DNA of 64,000 nt from Cristatella mucedo (GCA_009760855.2 WPIO01000047.1:1659001-1723000), one strand, 5' to 3'; counted from the first letter of the stretch, positions 1 through 20,294 are shown. The notes: a model not told the origin generated them from the letters alone. Translations and numbers: made by a program.

Positions 1-411
1 AGAGTTTTCCATAGCGTGCTCAAAGCCTCAACGGCTTTCGGTACGCATTCGGTAGCTAACAGACTTTCTCTAACGCAACAAAGAGAACGATAAGAATAGC
101 TGAGTCATGTCACGAGAGCAGTCAATTAAGTAAGTAGCATTGACGTTGCTGCTCAGGACAGTTGGAAAAGATATGCACCAGTCGGAAAGTAGATGTTGTT
201 GCCTAAGAATTGTTGCAATGAATCCCGTACAGTCTAGGACCTGCATTAAAAAGCTGTCGCCAATTGAATTGAACAGCTGACTATTTGTCCATATAGGACC
301 TGAAGGCACGAGGAGACTGAAATTGGTGCCCCAGTTCGGCTAGTTACGACATAGCCAAGCCATGCTGTGCCCTGATGGTCAACTCAGTTGTACCTTTGCT
401 TTAATCCCTCC
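1..411 (-). mobile_element. LINE B 3' region, minus strand
   Basis: This is the 3' part of a CR1/L2-like LINE (LINE B), running right to left. The landmarks shared with copies at 9596, 14236, 35580 and 58580 are a TATAGCG..CTCAAAGCCT block, an ACAGACTTCATCTC-like block, AACAAAGAGAA, and GTCTAGGACCTGCA. The element enters the window already begun and continues at 1469 after a LINE A insertion. It has many stops and no intact ORF. The family assignment rests on similarity among the copies in this window. Confidence 0.75.
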
Positions 412-1468
412 CACCCTTCGAGCAACTCGAATTCTCTCAACTCACTTGCTGCATGTGTTCATGACATCCGCATATGGATAAAAGCAAATTTTCTTAAACT
501 AAACGATGATAAGACTAACTAACTAGTTATGGGCAAACCCAGTGTGATTCACAAATTGGAAAGGCTGACGCTCAAAATTGGCTCTGCCAGCATAACTCCT
601 GTTGAATCAGCTCAAAATCTAGGTGTCATGTTCCAAAGTGACCTCTCGTTAGACAACCGCATCAGCTCCACAGTCAAACCTGCGTACTTTCAGATACACA
701 ACATTGCTAAAATTCGGGCTTGTTTAGATAAGGATACCACGTCTAAGTTGGTCCATGCATTTGTGACATCCCATCTCGACTTTGTAACTCACTGCTTACT
801 GGCCTACCGGCATGTGCGATCAGGCGATTGCAGCTGGTGCAAAACTCTGCAGCTAGGCTTGTATGTCGTTAGAGTCGCAGTTGCCACATCACACCACTTC
901 TCGCCGACCTGCACTGGCTCCCAGTCAAGCAAGCATCGACTTCAAGGTTTTGTCGCTCACTTTTAGGTCCCTTCATTCTTTGGCTCCAGCCTATCTCTCA
1001 GATATACTCCCCCACCAGGCCAAGCTTCGCAACACCTGCTTTTCGGAATCCAACAGTCTACCAATACCTCGTACAAACCTCAAATCTTTTGGAGACCATG
1101 CATTTAGTTCGTATGCTCCCACAGCCTGGAATTCCCTCCCGACTTTCGTCAGAACATCCCCTGACTTGACTACATTTAAAAAGAACTTGAAAACACACCT
1201 ATTTAGGACAGCATTTAGTGGGTCCCTGTGATTCGTCGTTGATGTGCTTATGCATGCTGACACTGTCCATGCTGCCACTAACCACATTTGCATGCTGACC
1301 CTGTGCATGTCACCCCTAACCATGTTATTCATGTTGTTTATCAAGCTTGATATTACACACCATTTAATTGCATTTCCCTTTGCAGCAAATATAAAGCGCC
1401 TAGAAAGAGATTGAGTTCTCTGAGGGCGCTTTATCGAGTGCATTATTGTTATTAATATTATTAACATT
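412..1468 (+). mobile_element. LINE A, 5'-truncated CR1/L2-like retrotransposon
   Basis: The conceptual protein begins at an RT segment with ANFLKLNDDK and continues through GVMFQSDLSLDN, ISSTVKPAYFQ and SKLVHAFVTS. A frameshift near 865-960 moves it to a second frame (FRSLHSLAPAYLSDILPHQ, then SSYAPTAWNSLP). This is the C-terminal tail typical of CR1/L2-type ORF2 proteins. After the stop at about 1229-1231 comes a 3' UTR. It ends in a hairpin at 1393-1432 (AAGCGCC pairing with GGCGCTT, with an inner AGAGA/TCTCT stem) and a short ATT-rich tail. The copy interrupts the minus-strand LINE B that lies on both sides, so it inserted later. It is dead. Confidence 0.88.
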
Positions 1469-1910
1469 AGAACTTTAATCTGTATCCGTTGATCGGAAGC
1501 TATCGAAGCTCCTTCAGTAAAGAAGGCACGTGGCTGAACCTTGGGGATTTGTTAGCTAGCCTTGCAGCCTTATTCATGGCCGGTAGCGGTGGCCTAATGA
1601 CTTTTGTGTAGCCCAGCCTACTTGCAATAATCTAATCAACACAGAGCCTGGGAGCTAGTTAAGTTTTCTGCAAGCCACCGTAGTAGACAAGCGTTAAACT
1701 TTTATATGGATCAGACGCGACGGCTAGCTGTGAAGGCAGTCTTCTTAATGAAACTTTCTAAATGTAGGCAGTTACCAACGACGATAATTAAAAATTCCGA
1801 CCACATGGTGACGGTCGCACAACAGCATTACCTATTAGAAGAGCAAAATCTTCTTGTCCAGCCAGCCACACGCTCGGGATGTACTATGAGTAGCAGTCTA
1901 GTTCTATCGT
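1469..1910 (-). mobile_element. LINE B continuation between two insertions
   Basis: This resumes the LINE B copy interrupted at about 411. The block with GGAAGCTATCGAAGCTCC and the GCCTTGCAGCC motif matches the LINE B copy at 14640-14760. The part near 1730-1900 matches 38090-38250. The foldback element at 1911 interrupts it again. It has no intact ORF. Confidence 0.7.
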
Positions 1911-2489
1911 CAATTAGGGCACCCCTGACAAAACAGCCTCTAATAAAATAGCCTGCTAACAAAACAGCCCAAGACAAAATGCTCCCGACAAATTAAAGCA
2001 ATGATTTTATAAATCTTTTTATTTTGGTTAGCTTAGAACATGGAACCTATTCTTATACGACAATTGAAATCAAATTTTAAAATATATTTTATTGAAAATG
2101 TTAAAAAGTGAAAACGTCTTAATTTTTTAAATTACAAATAGTTCAAGAATAATTTACTAATATTTAATGAATAATTTTTGTTTCCGTTTGCCACCATATT
2201 ATTTTAATCCTTATGTCCATATCGATCAGTCAATTTGGAGAATAAAATCACAGAAAGGAAAAGTGTTGTTATTAAGTGAAGGATAAATCCTACACCCTAA
2301 ATCCTAAACCCTGAACCCTGAAAATTAAATCTTAAACCCAATTTTTTAAATTGTAGGTCTTCTGTAGTATGCTTTTATCACAAAATTATAAGCTTTGTTG
2401 GGGCTATTTTTTGGAGCTATTTTGTCTTGGGCCGTTTTGTCTGCAGGCTATTTTGCCGGGGCTATTTTGTCAGGAGCCATTGTGTCAGG
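1911..2489. mobile_element. Foldback/MITE-like element with long terminal inverted repeats
   Basis: The left arm (about 1920-1992) and the right arm (about 2397-2482) are imperfect inverted repeats of roughly 75 bases. Each is built from iterations of a short ACAAAATAGCC-type unit, for example CCTGACAAAACAGCC on the left and GGCTATTTTGTCAGG on the right. The core is about 400 bp of AT-rich DNA without coding capacity. It interrupts LINE B. No clear target-site duplication was found, so the exact ends are uncertain by some bases. The structure suggests a non-autonomous foldback or MITE DNA transposon; no transposase source is present. Confidence 0.6.
2286..2342 (+). repeat. Degenerate telomere-like CCCTAAA motifs
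   Basis: Inside the foldback element core is a short run of imperfect heptamers (ACCCTAAATCC, AAACCCTGAACCCTG and TAAACCCA) resembling degenerate CCCTAAA/CCCTGAA telomere-type repeats. It covers fewer than ten units and is diverged. It may be chance composition within AT-rich DNA or a captured interstitial telomere-like seed. Confidence 0.35.
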
Positions 2490-3130
2490 TCACCATCGTT
2501 TAGTATAAAGAAATTGGCCGACGTCCAGGATCGAACGTATAGAAGACAAGCATTCCGTTTATCAGCATCACGGAAGCAGATTCTGACGCTTAAAACGACT
2601 GACAAAGCTTAGTATCGTCAGCATATAAGTGATAGTCAATGCCATGGGCCATAATCAGTTTTCTTAGAGGCTCAGTATAAATGGGGAACAGCAAAGGACA
2701 GAGGGCGGACCCTTGTGGGAGTCCACAGGTGACGGGCCTGGTGGACGAGATTTGACTCTCCACAAGATACAGATTGAACATGATCAGGCGAGTAGGATTC
2801 GAACCACGCCTTGTCTGCCAGACCGATCGCTGTTAGCAATCGTTCAACCTGGATATCTTGATCAATAGCGTTTGACATAGCTGATTAATCCAGCAGGCAG
2901 GGCCAGGGCAGTGACATCTCCGTCATCATTCCTGCATAGTATTTTGTTGGTTACACACAGACGAGCAGTTAAAGTGAAGTGGTGTCGCTTGAATTTCGAC
3001 TGAAATTTGTACACAATTTATTCTTTGCAATGTGTGTTACTAGCTGCTTAGCAGTAATCTTTTCGGGAATCGCTCATAAAAATGAAGAAGGAAAACTGGG
3101 AGATAGTTTGCAAGGACTGTGCAGACACAG
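2490..3130 (-). mobile_element. LINE B reverse-transcriptase region, decayed
   Basis: The minus-strand translation over 2590-2781 shows RT core motifs: GLPQGSALCPLLFPIYTEPL, then HGIDYHLYADDTKL, which contains the catalytic YADD box. The overlapping frame at 2672-2878 has IDQDIQVERLLTAIGLADKAWF. This is CR1/L2-type RT broken by frameshifts. The stretch to 3130 matches LINE B sequence at 14880-15090. It completes the LINE B copy that begins at position 1; the copy is therefore split by LINE A and by the foldback element. Confidence 0.8.
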
Positions 3131-4400
3131 CCTATTTATATTCAATATCAGCATCATGCTAGGGAGACAACAAATGCTGAAGAGAAGCGCAAATTGTGCG
3201 GGTTACTCCTGTGCGCGAGCGAAGGTGTTTTGCTAACCAGTCTCAGTCAGAGGAACGAAGTCCTTTTGTGAAGAACTGATGAGATCTTAGTTGAACTAAA
3301 GTCAAATCTCGTTTTAGTCAGCAGAGTAAAAATAGGGCCAGAGGATATCTGCAGGAAATCAAGTCTATAAAACCTGAATTATGTGAACAATCTTCTCGAA
3401 TTTTGGCACTCTGAAATCTCCTCTTAGGGGTCATGAATCCGTTGAGCATGGAAACATTCCTTAACAAATAGCATTTCGACAAGGCATAAGCTTCAAATTC
3501 AGGCGGAGGCAGTCAGAAATAGCTAGGATATCCAATAGCAGTCTATTCTCCAGCAAATCTTCAATCGAGCTAATTTCATAACTCAATCGACGACTCATTG
3601 CTATTTAGCACTTTGCACCAGCCTGAGGTAAAGAAACTTGTCCACGCTGTCCCATTACTTATGGCACTGCCCTATGCACAGCGAAGCAAGCGAACAGCCG
3701 AATTCGCCGCAGTAGATATGCTACTTTTGTTTCCATTTACCAGGGCTCTGCAAAATAGACAGACTCGAGCGCTGCCGTTAACGTCTGAATAATCCTTAAG
3801 GATCTTGTAGTACTAACTGCTGATCGAACCCTTCCATACGAGCATCAGCTATTGCATAAATATACAATTGCGTGCTGGTCAATCAGTTAAGTCATAAATC
3901 TGTCCCTCCGCTTGAACCCACATTTGACAGAAAGTGGACTGCAAACTACCCGGAAATTGGCCAAGCAAATAAATAGTGACCACGACCAATTGTCGTCACG
4001 TGCAGTCAATGAACGAGGTTCGGAAGATGGAAGCATGGGTGCCGAATGAGTTATAGTTGAGTTATTATGAGCAATAGTTGTACTCAGGCGAGGTTCGGTG
4101 GCTATGGACGACTGTCATGCGACAGGGGTCACATGCTGAGCCAAAGCCTATCGTTTGAGCTCGAGCCCTGATGGGCGATGTCACGACGCCTCTTAATCTG
4201 GGCAATTGGGTATACGGAGCTCATCGGCCGTGATGCAGGCTCTGGAACTCTTGGGTCTCTCAGTGTCCACGTCCCGGAGGATTGATGGCTGGCATTCGCT
4301 GACAATGCAGCCATCCACAGATGGCCACGAGAACCCCCATGCCAGACGGCGGTTGGAGATAATCACCCTCGCTGTTATGGCTTGCATTTTCCGGGTTCCC
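3131..4400. other. Intergenic, no supported gene
   Basis: Only short ORFs without recognisable domains or splice context are seen. Faint LINE B similarity may continue to about 3470 (a CATGAATCC block shared with 15090). No promoter, RNA gene or repeat could be supported in the remainder. Confidence 0.5.
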
Positions 4401-6560
4401 CTGTAGCACTTTGTTCGCAGCCCCCTCCGTATGCTAGAGCTCTCAGCGAGCTGAGATGTGTCGTGCTAGCGAGTCTCCCGTTACTTCAGCTACTGTCATA
4501 CCAATGTCACCACAGTTGGTATTTATGAGATTGCCGGCCGTATTCAAGATGGCTCCGGTCCGAGAGTGTCCTCCTGCCTTGGGAAAGCTGGCTTCGTTGC
4601 TCTCCCTCCCCCCCCGTAGCCTGATGTACCTAGGGTACAGCTGTATTGTACGCAGCGGGCGGGCGTAGATACTGATGTGTAGTAGCCGTCGAGTAAGCCG
4701 CTCCGCAGCGCCTGGAGTGAGAGTGAGAGAGTGAGAGAGACCGACGCACAAGCCCGAAAGTAGGTCGCTGCAGCGTTAGTAGCGGTCACACGACACCCAG
4801 CTGGCCCTTCGCAACTAAATCGAGCTTAAGTCAGCCGATACGGCTCGACTGCACGGTCTAACGAGCTGATGCCCAGCCCGCCCGTCGGTCGAGCGGAGTG
4901 CTGTGAGTCCGACTGGGGGTGGAACAACATTGCGGCGAGGCCACGTCGGCGTAACTACATTTACTCAACAACCAATGAGCCACGTCCAGCTCGAATGCCG
5001 AAAAGAATGTTCGGAAATGCTCTGGAGCCTCCCCGCTCGCGCTAAGCCCTCGTCGTGATCCTACCATAATTGCTGCACCATCTTGCTCACTGCTCGAGAA
5101 TAAAGTGTTTTTCAGCCGAGCAGTTCTTGTGCACCCTACAATTAAGCCAGACTGGCGCTACGCTACAGGCCAGAGCAACTCCAAATCCCGTGAGAAAACT
5201 CGGACCGGATATTATAACAGACCTAAACCGTCCGGAAATACCGGACGATTACAGTAGCAAGATGCGCAGCGTGTTTTATGACGTGCAGTCACTAGAGAGT
5301 TGCGATGGACGCGCGAACGCTGTCGGTGACGCGTACAGACACTAGCACTCCTCCTATCGGCGGGCCGAAGCCTGCGAGCCTGTATTCGGGAGCGCGTCCG
5401 ATAGAGGACACGCAGACGCGCGGTCAAGCTTTTCGGACAAGAGAAGCCGTTCGGGGATAAAGTAACCGTTACCACGACGTGCCCAGCTGCTCACCGCGTG
5501 CAAGAAGCGACCGAGAACCAACCGGGCACGCGCAAGCACGACCCCTTGCACACGAGAGCGGAAGGCGGCGAGCGACGATAAGCGGAAGTGACCCGATAGC
5601 CCCTAACTTGTTATACATGATCTAGCTAACGTCGCTAAAATTAAGTAGTTACTACAATTATTTAAATTATTATTTTAAAATGTTTATGTGGATCTAAGAG
5701 ATTAGCAAACAGCCGGGTGCACTGGTTGTTCGGTCTCAAGCTCGTTCTGGCGTGATTGCCCTTCGACCAGCTTCCGTCTCTCCCGTGGCTCGGGATGGCT
5801 TTTGTTGCCAATGTACCGCGATTATCCTGCCGCCTTATGCTAAAATGCAAAGGTGCATTGGTAAGCTTGCATTGTCGAGTGTCGTTTCATAGATAGCCGT
5901 ACGTCACAACAGATTTGCAGATGCGTTGCGCTGTGTGCGAAATAGGTTCTCCGGTCGCGAGCCTGGATTTTCGACGGCCAGCCTTGCGTGTGGCAGTCGT
6001 TGGGCCTGAAATAGAACGCTGCCACAGTGTTGCCTTTACATAGATTTCTTGCATGTGGACATCAGTATATTGCCCATCGTTGCATGACAAGAGCCATGCG
6101 CTCACCGGGTCAAATAGCCGTCGTTTAGAGGAGCGTCCGCTCCGGATTCGCGAGTCGTAGCTAAGCTCTAAGCCGCTAGGCAACGCAGCTGCTGTCGTGC
6201 AGAGCGCGGTCGTGCTGCGCTGCGGTATTCTCTCACACTCTCTCCAGTAGGAGCTGTCAATAGATCGGCAGTGCCTTCTTCAGTGCCCCGGCCCCTGGCT
6301 GCTCATTTGCTGGTACTTTGGCAAGTTATCGCCCGACTGGTGCTCTCTCTTTGCTCTGTTGGTATCATGCGACCTGTTGATCTGTGCTGACCATCATGCT
6401 GACCTCCCTTTCCTTCGCATCTTTCAAGTGTCTCTCCCCTCTCACCCATCTTTCGCCATTCCATTACCAGCTGCCGCCTGTTTGCTGGCTACAGCTCTCG
6501 ATAAATCTCGCGTGTCTCTTGATCTCTTCTCTCGCTAGATTTCCCTCTGACATATGATTG
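4400..6560. other. GC/CpG-richer stretch, possible 5' regulatory region of PDHB
   Basis: This block is noticeably richer in G, C and CpG than its flanks, especially 4540-5600, and lies upstream of the first identified PDHB exon on the same strand. It could contain the missing PDHB promoter and first exon. No ATG-initiated segment with a convincing mitochondrial presequence followed by an in-phase donor was identified. The ORFs here have no recognisable domains. Confidence 0.25.
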
Positions 6561-6639
6561 TTTGTTCTCATTCCTGTCTCGCTGCTCTCACATTCCCTTT
6601 CTTGGTCGCACTTTTTCACTCTCCCTGCCTCAGCTAACC

Positions 6640-6720
6640 GATCTCAGATCTCCCTCTGTCTCTCTCGGTCTCTGTCTCTGTCTCTCTCTCTGTCTCTCTC
6701 TCTCTCTCTTTGTCTTCCCA
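6640..6720 (+). repeat. Pyrimidine-rich (TC)n / (TCTG)n microsatellite
   Basis: This is an imperfect TCTC/TCTG run within a longer polypyrimidine tract (about 6340-6740). The long arginine/glutamate and leucine/serine ORFs across it are artefacts of the repeat. Confidence 0.85.
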
Positions 6721-7350
6721 TTACTCTGTTTCTTACTTTCTCTCTTTTACTGTATCCGGCACTCTTGCCACAGGTGTTTTTTGTCTGAAAAACTCTACAT
6801 TGGTTCTCCTTGAGCTCCTTCTCACATTTGGTTGTGCTTCTTTTGACCTGCCATGAGTGATCTGTGGTAACCCTATAATAGCCTGCTGAGTCAAGCAAGT
6901 CTGGCCGTAGTTCCACTCAACGATAATTAGTCCACCAGCATTAATCCTAGACCCTTTTAGGTCTGTTGTGTGTGTCTGTTGTGTGCATGCCGATATGCTA
7001 AAGAGAGGCTACGCCTGCAAGCACATAACTCAGGCAGCTGCACTTCTTTGCAACCCTCTCACAAGCGCTGCTTCTCTTACTCTGATGCATCTTCTCTCTG
7101 AGTAGGTTCATACATATGCATATACAAATGTTCATACATATATCATACATCTCTACGCCTAGCCAGCCGAGGTGCAGCTGCTGCTGACAAATGGCAGACT
7201 TGGGCACTCGGTTGGAGTGAGCTTGATCGTTGTGAGATTCCTTTCATAGCACTGTGTTTTCTCGACAGTACATTTGCGAGCGTGAAGTGCCCTAGTGCTG
7301 GAAAAAATGTCTTATGGCAGGCACCCGCCTTGCATTTCGGATGATAAATA

Positions 7351-7466
7351 GTGTAATTCGTTTGTTTAGCTGCCTAAGAGAACTCGATCTCTATCCATGC
7401 GCTTTACATATCCTACAGGGCTCGAACCCACGACCTCGGCTGTTAAAGGCAAGCACCACGCCCCGA
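7351..7466 (-). mobile_element. SINE2 copy (tRNA-derived head, LINE A-type tail), diverged
   Basis: On the minus strand it shows a tRNA-like B-box region (complement of GGGCTCGAACCCACGACCTC), then the tail stem motif around CCTAAGAGAA..GATCTCTATCC with GCGC pairing. The order is the same as in the better copy at 32545. Its 5' (A-box) end is degraded. Confidence 0.65.
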
Positions 7467-7599
7467 TGTCTTGTTGCACTCTACTACCGAGATTTTCAGT
7501 TCGAGCCACCTCTGAGCCAAACGGGAACAGTGTTTTAGTAGATTGGCCGTTGCTATATGCTTACTCTAATGCATGCTGCAGTTCTCATGCCTCGACAGC

Positions 7600-7758
7600 C
7601 TTGGGGTCTTAGCCTAGGGGTAAGGGGCTTTTGCTTTGCGACCCAGGTCGCGGTTTCGAATCCGGCAGCAAGCAATTCTGTATTACCCACCACAAGTCTT
7701 TGCTGCTCTTCTGCCGCTATGTAACCGAGGCTGCTGAATCAACTAAAATTCACTTTCC
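7600..7758 (+). mobile_element. SINE1 copy, diverged
   Basis: The tRNA-like head has TTAGCCTAGGGGTAAGG (A box) and CGGTTTCGAATCC (B box). These are followed by the SINE1 body blocks CACCACAAGTC..GCTG, CTTCTGCCGCTATG and GAGGCTGCTGAATCAAC, in the same order as the copy at 24938. The anticodon-arm region does not suggest a functional tRNA gene. Confidence 0.65.
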
Positions 7759-7779
7759 TTTATTTGTGCTCGGTCTATG

Positions 7780-9590
7780 CGACGATGTTCAATCATAGCA
7801 GTGTGTATGCAGAGTGCTGTAGCACTGTGTGCTCCGATTGGGATTTTCAATAGACATGGCAGCAGCTAAGCCTTCCTGCTCGATAGCAGCAACACTTGCG
7901 GCTCGCAGCCCATGAAAGTCCTTGACTTAGTCACGGACTGGGCGGGAATGAAATATTTGCAGTCTCATTAGTCTTACAAGCCACTGTTCCCAAATCAAGT
8001 TGCCTGCCTGATTCGGCATTGCTTTGTTTTTCTAATGTTGCAGTCCACGGTCAACTCAAGCCATCGTCACTTCTCAAGGACCACTCCTGCACTGGCTACC
8101 GAGGTATGCCTGTGCTGTAGTTGCAGGGTTGACCACGTGCCTCTATTCCACTCGCAGCCGTTTCGTTTTCTAGATGTCACTGGGTGAGTGTGTTGTTGGC
8201 ACTGAGCTCGTGCAGACCATGCACTCACGTGTCGGGCTGCACGTGATTTGAGTGTCGAGCCACTGATTAGTGTTTAAGTGCCAATCTTGTTTCAGTGGGA
8301 TGGCTGAGTCAATAGCTAGGATTGACCGTTGTGGGTGTGGTTTTTGCTTCGACCTTTGATCTGATCTCGGGAGTTGGATGCAAAGCTGCTGCGCCAATGC
8401 AGACCTCTTCATCCCTTTCCAGCTCTTGCTGCAACAGTGTCTTGCTTGATAAGGAGGTTGCAGTAGCAACGTGTAATCTCAATCGGGAATGCTTTATTTA
8501 CTTTCCAGTTGATGTTCGACCCGACATTCGAGTGATATTCCATCGGCATAGCACGAATCCAGAAATTCTTTATTGAGGTCGTGTTGGTACTGCTGCTAAA
8601 ACCGGCTTGGTAGATGTTGATATCGTGAGCCAGTCACTCGATCTCAACGTCCTTACTTTTTCGGATGCCCATTTGGGCTGGGCCAGGAGTAGGACGATCA
8701 AGCAGTGTTGCAGCATGTTGTAATTGATTGATTGTTGCCCCGTTAGATCTGGGTGTACACAGCCATTCTTTTTCCTGTTCGCCTCTCTGATTTGGGGTGG
8801 TCTCTGTAGGCTACTTTACCTAAAATCGTGGAGTAGGACAGACAGTCTAGAAGCTGGAATAGCACGTGGATAATGGAGAGCATTTTCTTACTTCCTACAG
8901 CCGATTTTGAATGCTTAGCCGACCGATCTCAAGTACGGACGGTTTATTTTGGATGTTCCCAAAGCCGCGTACAGTGGCCGACTTAACTGATCGAAGCACA
9001 CATACACTCGTGTCTGTGATGTTTATGCATCCCTAAATAGGCCTGTTTTTATCGCTGTAGCCGTGCCTGGAGAGCGGCCTGTTGGCTCGGAAAGTAAGGC
9101 TACCTTTGAGCATGATTCTTGGCTTGTAGATATGTATAGAATTAGACAATTTAACTCTAAATAACCACAGTTTAAAAGTCTGCATAGATTAAAGGATAGC
9201 GATAGAAAATCTGCGAGAACATTTTCGTGCCTGCGAGAATGTGGAGGATTCACACTATGTTCCACCCCTAGTCAATTTAGCAAGTGCGAGTCTCGGCTGT
9301 AAGTGGAAGCTGCTGCACGATTTTGCATATGAGGCAGTGCGGCAGTCCGATGTTGCTATCATTTCACAAACAAGCATTAGGCAACAGAAAGATATATCGT
9401 CTTCTCGCGATGAATGAAGGCTGCGTGAGATTTAGCCTGGCTAAGTATGCCACAAGCGGTTCACACCACAAGCAGTTCACGTCAAACTGATGCTGTCAAA
9501 TGGAACTTAGTTTGACCCTACTGTCACAGGAACCCAAAGCCACAGATGGCAGATGGCAAGTGACTGGTAGTGGGCCGGTAGTCGACTTGC
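7780..9590. other. Intergenic, no supported gene
   Basis: Short ORFs only. Nothing with a conserved motif, repeat structure or splice context was identified in this stretch upstream of PDHB. Confidence 0.45.
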
Positions 9591-9595
9591 CTGCG

Positions 9596-10008
9596 TAATT
9601 TAATGTAATGTATCTCCATCTGTAACTCAACAAAGCCATTAAGACTGTGGTTGTTAACGCAGGAGAGTTTTGTATAGCGCACTCACAGCCTAAGCGGCTT
9701 TTGGTACGCATTTGGTAGCCAACAGACTTCATCTCGCGCAACAAAGAGAAAGTGGGAAGCATAGCAGAGTCAGGAGAGCAGTTGAAGTAGTGAGTAGCAT
9801 GGAAGTAGCAGCTCAGGACCGCTGAAAAGGACGAGCCATAGTCGCCAGCAGGAGAGTAGTTGTCGTTGTGTAAGAATTGTGGAAGGGAGTTCCACAGTCT
9901 AGGACCTGCAGAGCTAAAACTTCTGTCGCCAACGGTCTTTAAGCGCAGGAATGAAACAGCTTATTTATTGTCCATACAGGACCTGAGGGCACGAGGAGGC
10001 TGAAACTG
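9596..10008 (-). mobile_element. LINE B 3' part of a 5'-inverted insertion
   Basis: The LINE B 3' end begins at the TGTAATGTATCTCC motif (about 9601) and runs leftward in sense. It contains the landmarks TATAGCGCACTCACAGCCTAAG, ACTTCATCTCGCGCAACAAAG and GTCTAGGACCTGCAGAGC. At 10008/10009 the strand switches abruptly to plus-oriented LINE B RT sequence. This is the signature of a twin-primed (5'-inverted) retrotransposition. Confidence 0.8.
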
Positions 10009-10720
10009 TCTGTCCTCGGTCCCTTGCTGTTCTCCATTTATGCACAACCTCTGGGAAAAGGGATTAAGGCCCATGGGATAGGATATCACTTTTATGCTGA
10101 CGATACTTAGTTGTATTTGTCATTCAAACCGTCGGAATCTGCTGCAGCAACTGATAAACTGAATGCTTGCCTTACCGAAATTCGATCTTCGCTGTTGGAA
10201 AACTTCTTGAGACTAAATGACGATAAAAACCGAACTGCTGCTCATAGGACACCCTAAGCATGTGGCTGGATTAAAAGGCTTTGCTCTTCTAAGAGGTGAT
10301 GCTGTTGTGTGACCATCACCACGTGGTCGAAAATTAGGTGTCATTTTCGACAGCTGTCTAAATTTTAAAAGATTCATTGAGAAGACTGCTTTTACAGCTA
10401 GCCATCACGTCTGATTCTTCCACAGTGGCTTGAAAACAATTTAACTAGCTCCTTAGTTCTGTATCGGCCTGGTTATTGTAATTCCCTTTTGGCTGGGCTA
10501 CCAAAGAAAGCAACTGGGCCACTGCAGCTGACTATGAATATGGCTGCAAGGCTAGTCTTCAAGTCCCAGAGGTTTGAGCACATGTCTCCTTTGCTAAAAG
10601 AGCTAGGATAAATGCCGGTTGAGCAACGGATACAGAGCAAAGTTCTTACGCTGACCCACAAGGCTCGCCACGGCTTGGCTTCTCCGTACCTAGCTGACCT
10701 CGATTACATTGGCAAGACGG
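10009..10720 (+). mobile_element. LINE B RT and post-RT region, inverted segment of the same insertion
   Basis: The plus translation starts at [11 protein letters not shown] (RT motif), then [12 protein letters not shown] with the catalytic YADD followed by a stop. It continues to NFLRLNDDK, CNSLLAGLPKKATGPLQL, PVEQRIQSKVLTLTHKAR and ASPYLADL. Stops and frameshifts interrupt it. The content lies immediately upstream, in element order, of what the adjoining minus segment 9596-10008 carries. This fits a single element whose 5' part was inverted during integration. Confidence 0.8.
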
Positions 10721-11296
10721 AGAGTATACATTATGAAAAAAGCAGATTATCTGTCGGCTTCCAGTGCTGCAAAGTCTACACTGCAGCTCAAGAGTTTGAG
10801 TCAGTAAGTCCAATGGCAGGCCCCATCTGCCATATTGTTGGGGCTGCATAAATATCTTTAGGTGTGAGTGTAGCTGGATTAAGGCATTCTACTGTAGTTA
10901 ACGTGTTATCATCTTTTGGTATGAGGTGACCATTTGGCATGGCTGCTGGAGCTGCAAACTTGATTTCGGCTGCATTATGCATTGTGGGGCCATTTCAAAT
11001 ATCCTCCTTATGTGTAACTGGTATTGCCCATCAGTCATAGGGCCTGGTTGTGGATTTGCATACTTAAACATTTATTTGTATCGTATTTCACATAATCCTC
11101 TGTCAACTGCAAGCTGCTCATGTGAGATAGCCTTTTGTAAGTGGCCCTTCGCCACAGAATCTGTCGGGAATCTGTTCGTGAATCGTCCTCGTTAAATTCT
11201 GAGATAGGATCGTCAGTGAGTCCAGAAGTCGGCAAATCGGAAATGTGAACTGAGCTCACCGAGTGAACAGGGCTTACCCACATACCTGTTTTGTAG

Positions 11297-19984
<8,688 letters not shown>

Positions 19985-20294
19985 AGGCTGGAAATCTCTG
20001 CCTAACCGAAGCAGCAGGCCTCACTGCCGCCGAGGCGCTCCGAGATCTGACGGCCGGCTCGCACACACCTCTCAGGCCCCTCGCAGGCATCGTTGTGGCG
20101 AGCTCTCGCTCGGATTCGCTCAGTGTGTGTGTGTGTCGCCACTGTTGCTAGGTGCGCTGCTGCCTCGTGTGCTGGGCGTGACGGTTGAAGTGGCAACGGC
20201 AGTGGCCGACGTGGTGCCGGGATACGGGTAGGTGTGGCATTAGGCGGCCAATCGGAAAGAGCGCTGTCGTCGTCGTCATTCGTTCGCACTGCCA

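Noticed and set aside
5070..5345. Candidate PDHB first exon (an ORF with a presequence-like N-terminus)
   Set aside because: The frame opens with TTG rather than ATG, and the donor in phase is not convincing.
7660..7760. SINE1 tail sharing with LINE B (CGCTATACAAAA block)
   Set aside because: The match is only about a dozen bases and is not at the 3' terminus of LINE B, so shared recognition is not supported.
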